From contig NC_088308.1 in the NCBI RefSeq assembly GCF_910592395.1, forward strand, positions 22,151,501 to 22,215,500: a stretch of DNA of 64,000 nt. Direction: 5' to 3'. The notes below the pieces were generated by a model. That model searched no databases. It was not told where the DNA came from and saw only the letters and a list, made by a program, of their open reading frames with translations. Below, piece after piece: positions 34,101-45,088 of this stretch. The stretch is from Lineus longissimus. Its lineage: Eukaryota; Nemertea; Pilidiophora; Heteronemertea; Lineidae. Made by a program: the position numbers and the translations under genes. Position 1 is the stretch's first letter. Each line of letters starts with the position of its first letter.

Positions 34101-37100
34101 GACAGCTGAGATGTACTGTCAATAGTCGTTTTCGTTGCCCTGAAGTAGGTTGCCAATAAGAGGCCAACAATTCAATCAAACCAAGACAGCCACCTCACGA
34201 GATTTCAACTAGCTCACGCGTGACTAGCATGCGAGATTAAAGTGAGCAACGATTTTCAATCTCAGGATTCAATCGCATTTTTTTTCACGCCTCAGTTAAA
34301 ATCATTAGTATAACGTACATGTGTATCACTTAGTTTTATGTGCGAATCACGCAGTTTGTAAGATTCTTCGCTAGTGCACTTTTAATAGTTTCCTACTTTA
34401 GAATGGGCCATAAAGTCATGATTACTACGATGCGGTGTCTTCATTGATCGAGTTGTCGAACTGGATCCTCCATTGGCTGTGATAATGAGACTTGCTCGGC
34501 TCAAAATGACAGGGCAATGTGGGGTGACCGGCTCGGGCTGATCATCGCCACCTCTGTACAAAATAATAGTTTCAAAGCAACCGCGTATAAAGCCCTTCTT
34601 CATAGATTTGGGATGGGTATTGTCGTGATTGCGAAGGATAGTCTTCACGCTTGCAACGAAGACGGATATAAAAAACCCTGCTCAGTCAGCAGTTCTGTTT
34701 TGTATAGTCCTGTTTCGTTGGATAATCTAGTCTATGACTTTTTTGTTGGATAATCTAACCAGCCTAATGGCATGCTGCAATAGCATCTTTTTTTACGGAC
34801 ACTCAAAAATCCGCGATTTGATACGGACACAACAAGAAGACGGACAAGCACTGCACTTGTCGCAAAAGTTAGTCGACATTATCGTTGATTTATCTACCCC
34901 GTGCTATCTTTATGTTGTATCCGTAACACCATTTTGCTCGGATATTGCGATAGGATCTTGCACAACAAAAAGTACCCTATTCAACTTACTGGTCATGCTT
35001 GCCATGAGAAGCGCAACCGACATTGATGGGCATGCTAATGCGTCATTGTGCTCGACAAGTTTATGGCCTCAATCCCATCACATGTCCATTACGGCCTAGA
35101 ATGTTCTCAAGTGCGGCAATTCCCGACTACCGGTTTTGTTTTCCTCGTTCATTAGTGACAATCCATCAGGAGACAAGATTACGGTGATCATATTTCTGCC
35201 CGCTTCCCCGAGCTCCAGGCTCTCTAAGCGAAAGCTCATGGACTCGGATAACCAACAGTATTTTGGGCCCTATTTGCTTATATGGATATGGTGCGCGGAG
35301 GAATTATGATGTATAGAGGATGTCAAATCAATCGTAGGCTGAAGTGGTCGGCGCGTCATGAAGGGGGACCGCATTGATCTTGCCATCAGATCATGATGGA
35401 TGAAATCGGCGAAATTCCCGATGATGGCGTGGATAAGTGGGCGAAAGCAAAGACCAGGAGCACTCAGACTGGATGGGTTCGGCAATGTTTGTCGTTTGAC
35501 GAATGATGTGCCCTGGGGATATGCTGCATTGACATTGGTGTCAAATTCCTGGTCTAAACTCAAGCTGTTTCTGTATGTTTGAACATCTTGTCTATAATCG
35601 CTGTTGTTAGCGTTGATCACATTACCGAATATCGTGGTTGAGGCTTGACTGAGCCATTTCAGCAATGTTTAAACTTTGTACCCCTGTCTGATCCGCTGCC
35701 GCTGAATCACATTGATGTGAGTTTGGGGATGTTTCGGCCCAGGCTCAAGCCATTTCAATCATATCTATACGTCGTACCTCTCCCACTGTTTCATTACGCC
35801 TTCAGCTGCCACACTCGCCATCATTCCCCACTGTTTCGTTACGCCTTAAGTTGCCACACTCGCCAACATCCCCCAACTGTTTACTGCAATGTTCGCCAAC
35901 ATCCCCCCCCCTCTCTCCACAGGTTTTCTAAACAAGTCGTGGTGACTCGCACCTTCGAGTTCGAGAGTAATGGATTTCTCGATAGTTCGATGCTCAGCTT
36001 ATTACATTGTGACCGATTACTTGCCCCTGAGCCTGTAATGAAGAGCCGTTGTAAATAACTGGGGCGTAATGCTTTATTGCGGTGCAGGCGTGGTACGACT
36101 ATGAAAGATAATGAAAATTTAGAAGTTCTTAACCATACAATGTAATAAGTAGGTGGATGGTGGTGGTGGTGGTGTTGATGGGGGGGGGGGGGGGGGGCTA
36201 TAAAACCATGAAAATGATGTGTGGATGACCTTGGTATTCGAAAATGAGCCCCAACATACCCCAATGGAATAAATTCAATTCCCGCGCTCGTGCAGGAATC
36301 GCTGATCGCAGATCATACAGTGTCACGATGGCCTTGCCCGTGTCAAAAGGAGAAAACCAGCAGCATGCAGTTCCTGACCTTCACATCGACTTATTATCAA
36401 TATTGACTCTCATATAGATGTAATTTCTCTCTATCTATCGATGTCCAGCCGCGTATCGATTGTTGCCCCATATGGTTTGACATTGTTATGCTCCGTATCA
36501 CGGCTCCACTTGACAAGCGAGATGGTCAGATTAGATTTGAGGCCCTCTTTAAGTGCTATAACATTTTAACACTGAGTACACAAAAAATATGGATATCTAC
36601 GCTAATTTAAGTGCGCTCGAAGTGAAACCAATCACGAAATCTGCGAGGTTTCGCAAATTCGCATTCTGAATTATCATTTTTTATTTCTTTTATTTTCTTT
36701 TGCGGGAAGATGACGATAACCATAGCTGATTATTTCATGTAGACGTTCACGCCTCTTAGAAGGGCGACTCGATAGGCAAAATTAGTTTGCTAATCCATTG
36801 AACTGACGTTAATAGATGCAGCAAATTGTGAATTCGTGGCAACGAACTAACTGAGTCGTTACCAATTCGTTTATACACTGTATTGTTGCAGCGTCCGTTC
36901 TTCAACCAGCGCAGACCGGTAGATAGTTTTTCAAATAAAGAGCAGTGGGATCAAAGGAAACTTGCCGTGACCAGACTCTTTATTGGAACGACTCTGATAC
37001 AACGTTATTGTAAACTGGAAAGTTAGTTTGAAACCACACTATTGCTCCTACACTATTGCTTCATTGCTCCTACATGCATTACACGTTCTACCTTAGCATA

Positions 37101-37518
37101 CATTTGTATATGTACTAGAAGATGTACATCTATCGCCAGAAGACAGGAACTAACTAACACCTTGGCAACGTATTTAGAAAAGGCAAGCCTATTAGTTCTA
37201 CCGCCATTCAATTAGCTTTCATATACAGTGTTTGATTTCACGGACCCTTTTTAAAATATTGACTCTCAATATTCTCGCAGAAGAAAAAGTGGCTGCGCAC
37301 ATACAGATATTGCCAGTGCATGAGTACGGATGCCATTAATTTCGATTTTCTTTGTCAGCCCAATATTAAATGGTCGACGAGATTGAAATTCAATTCTGTG
37401 CTCATTGATTAGTATTAACCCTGACGTTACAATGGAACATATCTATTAATATAAAATCAGGTTAATGGAGTTCATTTGCACATATCAAATATGAGACTTT
37501 TTAATTTCTTCGCTATGA
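31121..37518. other. No gene recognised; simple repeats and TATA-like words
   Basis: AT-rich sequence with occasional GC-richer islands (34.4-35.6 kb). A TATATAAAAG word at 32106-32115 lies directly before an ATG frame (32118-32408), too close to be its promoter. Open frames at 34734-35099 and 35270-35665 have no recognisable motif. Confidence 0.35.
36158..36197 (+). repeat. (TGG)n tract followed by an 18-G homopolymer
   Basis: GGTGGTGGT-type repeats (36158-36174) run into 18 consecutive G bases at 36180-36197. The tract is likely to form a G-quadruplex and is prone to length change and sequencing error. The apparent Pro/His-rich minus-strand frame across it is an artefact of the repeat. Confidence 0.9.
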
Positions 37519-37560
37519 TGACGTCTTCTATATAAGAAGCAGCTGACTTCATACCAGTGT
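37519..37560 (+). promoter_or_regulatory. Candidate core promoter: CRE plus TATA plus initiator
   Basis: TGACGTC (37519-37525) is followed by TATATAAG (37529-37536) and, 27 bases after the start of the TATA word, by CCAGTG (A at 37556), a plausible initiator. An ATG follows near 37604 (MDTCIVLKHG) with a possible donor (ATG|GTAGGG). The geometry matches a TATA promoter. The gene it would serve is not identified. Confidence 0.35.
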
Positions 37561-37640
37561 TGTTGGATGAGTGCGTTTCGCACGAATTACTGCCCGAGCA
37601 CAACATGGATACGTGTATTGTGCTAAAGCATGGTAGGGGT

Positions 37641-37663
37641 ACATGTACATGTGTGTGTACACG
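37641..37663. repeat. ACATGTAC-type simple repeat
   Basis: Alternating ACATGTACATGTGTGTGTAC. The same motif appears near 32650 and in many short copies across the window. Confidence 0.8.
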
Positions 37664-40600
37664 TATATGGTATCAGCCACGACCGAGCGTCAGTAGTTGG
37701 CTTTAAACTCCTTCTTCAATCAAATTATATCTCTTTTAATATTTGGTTATTATATTCAAAATATAATTTGTAACATGACTTATTCTTCTTCTGCGTTCAA
37801 CTATGTGCTTGTTGTATGTAACAGAACAAATAAACTGTTGTAACCGGCTGAAAAAAAGCAGCAGCATACCTGCAGTATCCTATTCTTCCACAGAGCGTGG
37901 TGTTTCTTCTATCATCGATTGCTCGGGCTGCGAACCGACGATGCCTTTGTGAGTGTTCATATTAGAACAGTTGTTCAATCTCAAATATTATTGACGTTTC
38001 TTTAGAGGATAAACAATGATTATAGAAATGTACGTCGATCGTTTTTCTTCTATATTGGCATCGTTACTCTTCGCGATATTACACAAGAAGGTCTTTTCTC
38101 TCCGTTGCATTGCAGGTGTTCTTCGGTATCAATGTATGGCTCATATTGGTTGGTTTTGAGACAAAAAACCTTATTTATTTGAGTTAGGTTGGTCTTGATA
38201 GTCAATTGGCTTACATGTAAACATCAGTACCTTGGTCTCGCAGGTGCCGACATCGTTAGGCCTACACTCAAAAGTGATTCGTTTGAGATGGTAACAGAAG
38301 CTAATAGCAAATTATGTCATTTGTCAGTGCAAATGCATTTGCAGTCAGCAGGTGCCTGGGCCTAGGAAATGAATTCAAATCCAAGCCAACGACTGTGAAG
38401 AACACGCTGGGACGAGTGTATACAGTTCTTCTGGGAAGTAATTGAGACAGCTCGTACACAAACAACACACCTTGGCGAGACACCTACGACCTTCTCCACT
38501 TCCATTTCGCCTCGTCAAAGTCCTCGTCCTCATCACAATGCACGATGCAACTCAACATCAGCCGCACTAATGATGACACACATCAAATGTTCTACATCCT
38601 GCAATGCATTTTATGGAGACCCAGCCACATCGGGCGTAAAATTTCTGCAATTCGTTTTCTTAGGTCTTCCGGCAGAAATATGAGTGATGTTCCTCTAATC
38701 GGTTTTGACATCCTATCGGGTCAGCGGAGAGCACTCGCTTAGAAGACACATAATCAACGACATTTTCGTGGACTGTACATGGCTCTGTCATCCAACCAGT
38801 TACATCTGTACACAGACAGATATAATTCATACGTCTCTGTTTGCGTGTTGGAATCATGGAATTTGGGATTAGTGTTATACTGTCTGCGAGCGGAATGATT
38901 TATTTCCGAGATGCGTCTCTACTTGGCGGAGTGGAAAAATATGACAGCTAGTTCCATTTGCTTGTACACGTATCAGCTGTAGCAGGTTGTTAGATAAGCT
39001 CGAGGTGTTATAATGACTAGAGGCTGAGCGTTGTGGGCGCAAGCAGCAGCGAATTCGTTACATTTAATCAAGTTTGAATCGAAATTTTTATTTTTAACTC
39101 GCATGGCCTACCCACACTCGTCAAACTGACCATACGAGATAAGATTTAGTTTTTATGTCCGCCAGAGCGATTTGATCATCAGTGTTATGGGAAAATCGAG
39201 CCGGTCTAACAGTCATCTCTCAGTGTCTCAGTCATTGCCTGCTTATCCTACATGTACCATATCGAACTCGGGAGTGAATCTAGGTCCTGTTTTCTAAATT
39301 CCTGGTTAATCTAAGCGAAATGTAACATTTATATTTGTCATGGCTTACTATGACAGGACCAACCTGCCAGCCATTTGTTATCAGTGTTGGCGATATTAAA
39401 GCAGGTTTCACACACAATATTCTCACCTGCCGACAAGAAAAAAACCAACCCGATCTGTTTATTCAGAAGCCCTGCCACTGAAACATTTCAAACTACCAGA
39501 GCGCATTCATGACAATCTGGCAACACGGATAGTGATGAAACAGGATGGGTCCAACTATAGCAGTTGTATGATAGCAGAAACTGGATAGTTAAATATTTCC
39601 TGAAGGCAAGCGAGCGCTGTTGGCGTGTGAATAGAATTTCGTCTGATGATGAAAATACTTCTAAGGCGCGAAGTGTCGACGACCTCAGCCCACCCGTGCG
39701 CTGGTTTCGTGTGTTCTCGTTCGTATCGTCATCTTTACAAAATGCCTTAACGGTTATTTACTTAAACGGCATCATATTGAAGCCAATCTCACTAAAAATG
39801 TGCCAGTATTTCCCTTGGCAATTTTCACCCTTTGAAAAAAGCAATTCATGTCAGTGGTTGAAATGAAAATAGCTGCGAAATGAAGGTGACACCTCCTTAA
39901 AAAGAGTGTTCATTGTAACGAGAGACGACGTGAGTGCATGATGTCTTACTGGTTTCAGTCAATGCAACCGCGGGTATGTCGAATAACTATGCCAATTTGT
40001 CCATGCGTGGTCTTTTTTTGCTTTAAGGCGAAACTGATTGCAACCAGTATAGATACAGAGTTATTATCGCCATGTACGAGCAGAGATTCGTTCTCTGAGA
40101 TATGGACTAAGCTATGGTTTTGATCATAAGAGGATGGATTGATGAATGAGTTAGTCCGTCTTGGTATAGGGAATGCCCAGCATATACCTGTACTTTTGTT
40201 GTACTCTAGACAGATCGGTAAATTGCTACTACTGGAGGTTATATATACGTTTAAGAAGCTGTTTTTTGCCAAAACACTATATTTCAGAACAATGGCCTGA
40301 GGTATCAGGCACTGTCTTTGGTTCATCAGAATTCTAATGCTTTTAAACCAAAAATTTGTTTCTTCTTTCACAAATTCGTGCCGGCCGGACCGTCCTCAGC
40401 GACTGCCACTGACATGACTGCCGATGTGAAAAAATATTCGTTATGTGCCCATAACATGCTTAAGCGGACCCATTCTCAGGCTTAAATAGGGTATTGTGTC
40501 ATCAATTTTATCGGCATACTTATAAGGATCTGTGATAAGTTGCTGTTCTCAACCTCCCTTTTGATAAGATCCAAAAATCTTGTTGGTCAAGATGCTTCCT

Positions 40601-43600
40601 TACATGTAATCACAACAGCATTTTGGCCAAGCCATTTTCACGAATGTTGCAGAGTTACTAGAATTCGTTAGATAATCCGACAATGTTGTAACGAGAGAAT
40701 CGGAAAAGTGCTTTTGGTGCCGATGCAACGCGGTTCACCAGAAACTTAAATCTTATGTGTCCTAGCAACCAGCTGAAGTAGGAATTACATCAACCCCATG
40801 AGGCCGTTCCTTCTTCTAGCCACTTCATACGATTTCAACAGAGAAATACGGCTTGTCATTTCGATGAATGGGCACAATGTAGAACATCTTCCTTTTCTGT
40901 GCAGGATCATCAACATTGATGTACATTAATCACTTGCATTGATGCACATTGATCATTGTGTATACATTGCACTGTACGCATCGCTCTTTGTTTTCTGCGG
41001 TATTTTAGTTAGAAAGTACGAATATCTTCAAAATGTTATGAGTGGCACATTGCGTAATTCTACTGTTTGTGTTACTAAACAGACATCGCGTCTGCAATAT
41101 ATTGGCAACCGTTCTTCAAATGCTCTGTTATGAGTTGTACTAGTGAAGCAACTTTTGTCTGGTTGAGACAATACGGCGCTGTGCCGACGCCAGTTCTCAT
41201 CGGACTATTTGTAAAGCTTCGATTGACAGTTTTCATATTGACTCAGTAGTGTTTCAGTTATTTTGTTCCTATTAATGTGACATTTGCTACTAAATATGTA
41301 GTTTTTAACTGGTGAAAGAATAAAATCACTTAGGTATCATGCAAATGGAAATAGCGATGGCAGTTAAATATAAACAGCAAAAGACAGTAACGAGATTAAG
41401 TAGATCTAATTCAGTAAAGAAATTGATCTGAATTGTCTACTGTCAACATACAGCCTACATCCCAGCTCCACACATCACTTGATCTGATGAAATGTGTTTG
41501 ATTATCTAAGCAAGGGGGCTAAATCCAACCACCGTGTGACATAAAGTGGTTTCCTGTCTGATTGCTATCGATACGCTGCTCGTCATTTAGCAAATTGGTC
41601 TTAGTCAGACACTTTGGATATTGATGATTCGGATGCTTGGGGAATCGTAGGCCCGCTTTTGACATGCCAGACGGAGCTGTAATCACCTACTAGCATCAAA
41701 TACATCCCCAAGATGCCAAGAAGGTTAATTTGAGTAATCTGGTAAAATGGCTGTGTTAAGAAACATATTTGAGTTGTACAGTGGCACTCCCAATTAATTG
41801 CGATTTTGTATATGTATCATTAAAGCTTTCAACTTTAAAAAACATAATTTTTCTTTGCCTTGGGTATCTAAATAACCACACCGTTCACAATACGTTGCGA
41901 ATCTAATTCAATAATAACCCTTTCAGAAAAAAGGTCCTGCATTGGTTACTCTGATCGATGAAAGGCAATGCACCAAAAGAAAATTTTGAACTGAATTAAA
42001 AATCGGTTTAAACATAGTTAAATAAAACTGTAAGCGAAATCGATGAGGACAGTACTGGTGTGTTGACTTGTACATGTAGGCAGTGTACCTTTATCGACAT
42101 CGAGCTTTTTATAGCCCTTAAACATACATCACCAATACCTTAAGCGATTGTACCAGTCTGCTGTATGGTTATTGTTTCCCCTTGACCCTGAAGCTTAGGC
42201 AAACAAACGAGAGGTAAAAAAATGGAGAAACAAGTGTGACCATGGTTACCATTGGCTTAAACTTGGTAAGCACTTCAGATGGAAATAACGGAACTGTAAT
42301 CATATGATGCGGTACATTGCAGCACTGCTTATAAAATGTGGCTCACAGGGATAGTAAGAAATGCATTTTCTCTGGACAGTACAAAACGTTTTAATTGTAT
42401 TGGCTATACGCCCCTCAGTTACAGCGGTTGCCAATGGCCTTCACGTAGTCGTCATTTTGTCATTTCCCATGACTGAAGCACCATCAAGGACACTCCATGG
42501 TCAATTGCGGTTGCTACTGCTTGAATAATTAAACGGTAAACGTGGCCAAGTGTAAGTAATAGTGAAATTAACGGGAGTATTTGCATGCATGGAGAGTGGG
42601 CATGCGCTACTTTGGGACTCTCGAACAGCTTCTCGTGGAATTGAATTTTTCTCTTTCTTAAAAAATAAACAAAAATGAACTTGCAGTTGTTAGCGTAATT
42701 GTAGTGTAGTTTAAACTGTGTTCCTAAAAAAAGGAACGTGTGTTGGTCACCTACATGCAGGTCGACCCTGAAGCTTATACGATAAAAGGACATTCCTAAT
42801 CAGGTTATTGAATCTACCGCCAAGTGACTATCGGTTGAAACCTTACTGAGTGACTTCCTTTACCGATATTCTTAAATTGAAGCTATACCTCCCAGAAGCA
42901 TATCTAGAGGTCAGAGAAGGGGCAAGTTGTGCCATGGTAATTTTTAGGGTCTATTACCAAATTTCGGGTAAATCTTAAAGATTTATTCAAATAAATGGGA
43001 TGCACCCCCCCCCCCCTCCCCCCCCCAACCCTCTCCTGCATCCACTGATTACTCCGGTATTGCAGTCATGGCTATGGCCAGTCAGTGTTGTCGTTGTATG
43101 ATGTTGAAAGAGCAGGGTAATTTAATCTTCTGCTCGGTTGATATTGGTCGAAACTTCACTTGCTATCATCATTTTCCGATATTTTTCAATTTAACCATAC
43201 TTACTCCTTTCAAAGCTGCATTGCGGTCATGGTCACCAGTCTCATTTGTCAATTTCCTTCAATCGCATTAAATACCTCGAGCGTGTAAAAGCTTCCTGGC
43301 AGTGTACGTAATGGAGGTATGGCTTGAGAAATTCAATTTCCTCTAATCTGAGAGTAAACCAATCCGAAACTATCGAGAAAAAGAGAACATCAGTGAAGAT
43401 GGGTGCCATCTTTGATTTTTTTGAGACACATTTTGGCTAATGTACATGTCTGTAAATCTTCTTCTCCCGTATTCTATTTGCGAACTCCGATTCTTCGATA
43501 GATTTTTAAAAGTGTGTAAAGAATGTGCATATTATAATTTTTGGGCAAAGAATTGTTTTTTAAAAGGTGCTGAAAATCGCCTAGGCGACATGCGGCTTAT

Positions 43601-44324
43601 ACCAAAAGAAAATATTTACCCCAAAGTGTGTGTGACGACCTTCTATGTCTACCACCTTTGCTGAGTGCATTGTATTTTTTTCCCAGTGAAATAGAATTTA
43701 AAAAACAGAGGATATTATAAGGTGTACTGCCTCTTTTTATCCATTACCCCCCCCCCCCCACGCGATTCCAGGCAACTTGTCGGCGGTGGCATTGAGTTTC
43801 AGTCTTTCTGCAGTCGCATCATCCCCTTTACGTTGAGAAAATCCACTCCTTCCTATTTCCTTCTGCAAACTTCATTATCGATTACATGCAGAGAGAAGTG
43901 CACGCAAGAGCAATACACATTACAGCACTCATTTGCATAAATCAAATCGAGTTCGATCTATCTTAATGTTGGATTGGACCCATAATTGAACTTGTACTCG
44001 AACCTAAAGAATGTTTTCTAATTAATACAGAACAGCTGCAGTTTCTTTCAAGTGTACCGCTATCAGTTAAATCTAGAGATGAGGACTGCTCAACATGCTC
44101 AAGGGGGACGCTGAGGAAATTAATAACGAGAGGATCACAGAGCATGATAGCCGTCTCATCACTCTACAGGCTGTATCAGAAAAGAGGCAGAGACACATTT
44201 CACCGGATTGTGTGTATGAAGCCTTGAGTACACACATTTATGATGGACGCTGATTGAGAGTCAGTTTACTAAGGCAGTCTAATTACTAAATTCAGCAATT
44301 ACATGTAATTTTGATGCAATCACC
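37664..44324. other. No gene recognised; C-rich homopolymers
   Basis: Poly-C runs occur at 43005-43026 (12 C, T, 9 C) and 43747-43759 (13 C). A Ser/Asp-rich frame near 39640-39710 (SSDDENTSKARSVDDLS) looks protein-like, but no splice-consistent exon was established. Confidence 0.35.
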
Positions 44325-44327
44325 TTA

Positions 44328-45085
44328 AGCCTGCACCACACGGTGAAAATTTGCGTGATGCAAGTGACACGCGTGCATGTTGCGACAGGCAAATTCTCAC
44401 TGTGTGGGGTCGTTTTTTGCTGCGTATCTTCCCTCGCGAGTCGAGACGCAGCCGATCTAGCATGTTTGATATTTTCTCGACACGCGAGGAAGTTAATCAC
44501 CGTGTGGGGGCTACCTGCAGCAATGTTGCGCGAGTTCGACGAATCACAACAAGCAAATCGGTCACATGATTTATAGGTCAGTCACATGATACCAAAATGG
44601 CAGCTCCCATTGAGTCGACAGCAATTCAGCAATTAGATTTGCATAGGCCCCCTTATGCTCTCTTCTCTGAATCCATGGCCTTGTCCAAAGACTACTGTCC
44701 ACGCGGCGCCGCCTCCGCCGCCGCCTCCGACGGAGTAACAGCAGGAGAATAAGGGCAATTTGGTCTTCTTGGTCCATAATACTTCTCATAGGATTTGACA
44801 GTTCCCGGGCGCTGCCATTTTGGTATCATGTGACTGACCTATAAATCATGTGACCGATCTGCTTGTTGTGATTCGTCGAACTCGCGCAACATTGCTGCAG
44901 GTAGCCCCCACACGGTGATTAACTTCCTCGCGTGTCGAGAAAATATCAAACATGCTAGATCGGCTGCGTCTCGACACGCGAGGAAGATACGCAGCAAAAA
45001 ACGACCCCACACAGTGAGAATTTGCCTGTCGCAACGTGCACGCGTGTCACTTGCATCACGCAAATTTCACCGTGTGGTGCGGGCT
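44328..45085. mobile_element. PIF/Harbinger-type foldback transposon, 758 bp, deletion derivative
   Basis: Two arms of about 280 bp (44328-44607 and 44806-45085) are highly similar inverted copies. They begin AGCCTGCACCACACGG on the left and end CCGTGTGGTGCGGGCT on the right. TTA lies immediately outside both ends (44325-44327 and 45086-45088), the 3-bp TWA duplication typical of PIF/Harbinger. The 198-bp centre codes on the minus strand for a transposase-like N-terminus. The element is non-autonomous: almost all of the transposase and the second ORF are deleted. High arm similarity suggests recent insertion or gene conversion. Confidence 0.9.
44608..44777 (-). pseudogene. Remnant of Harbinger-type transposase N-terminus
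   Basis: Reading from 44777 towards 44608, the frame gives MDQEDQIALILLLLL, ten Arg residues in a row, then WTRPWIQRREHKGAYANLIA before running into the left arm. Harbinger/HARBI1-like transposases of invertebrates often start with a Leu-rich then Arg-rich stretch followed by W[VT]RPW..RR...GAY.NL. The DDE catalytic core is absent, so the fragment cannot be active. It confirms the class and orientation of the parent element. Confidence 0.75.
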
Positions 45086-45088
45086 TTA

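Noticed and set aside
35881-36264. Minus-strand frame with Pro and His runs
   Set aside because: The runs are the poly-G and TGG repeats read in reverse.
44351-45063. Similar 70-75-codon frames on opposite strands
   Set aside because: They are the two inverted arms of the Harbinger-type element translated twice. They are not genes.
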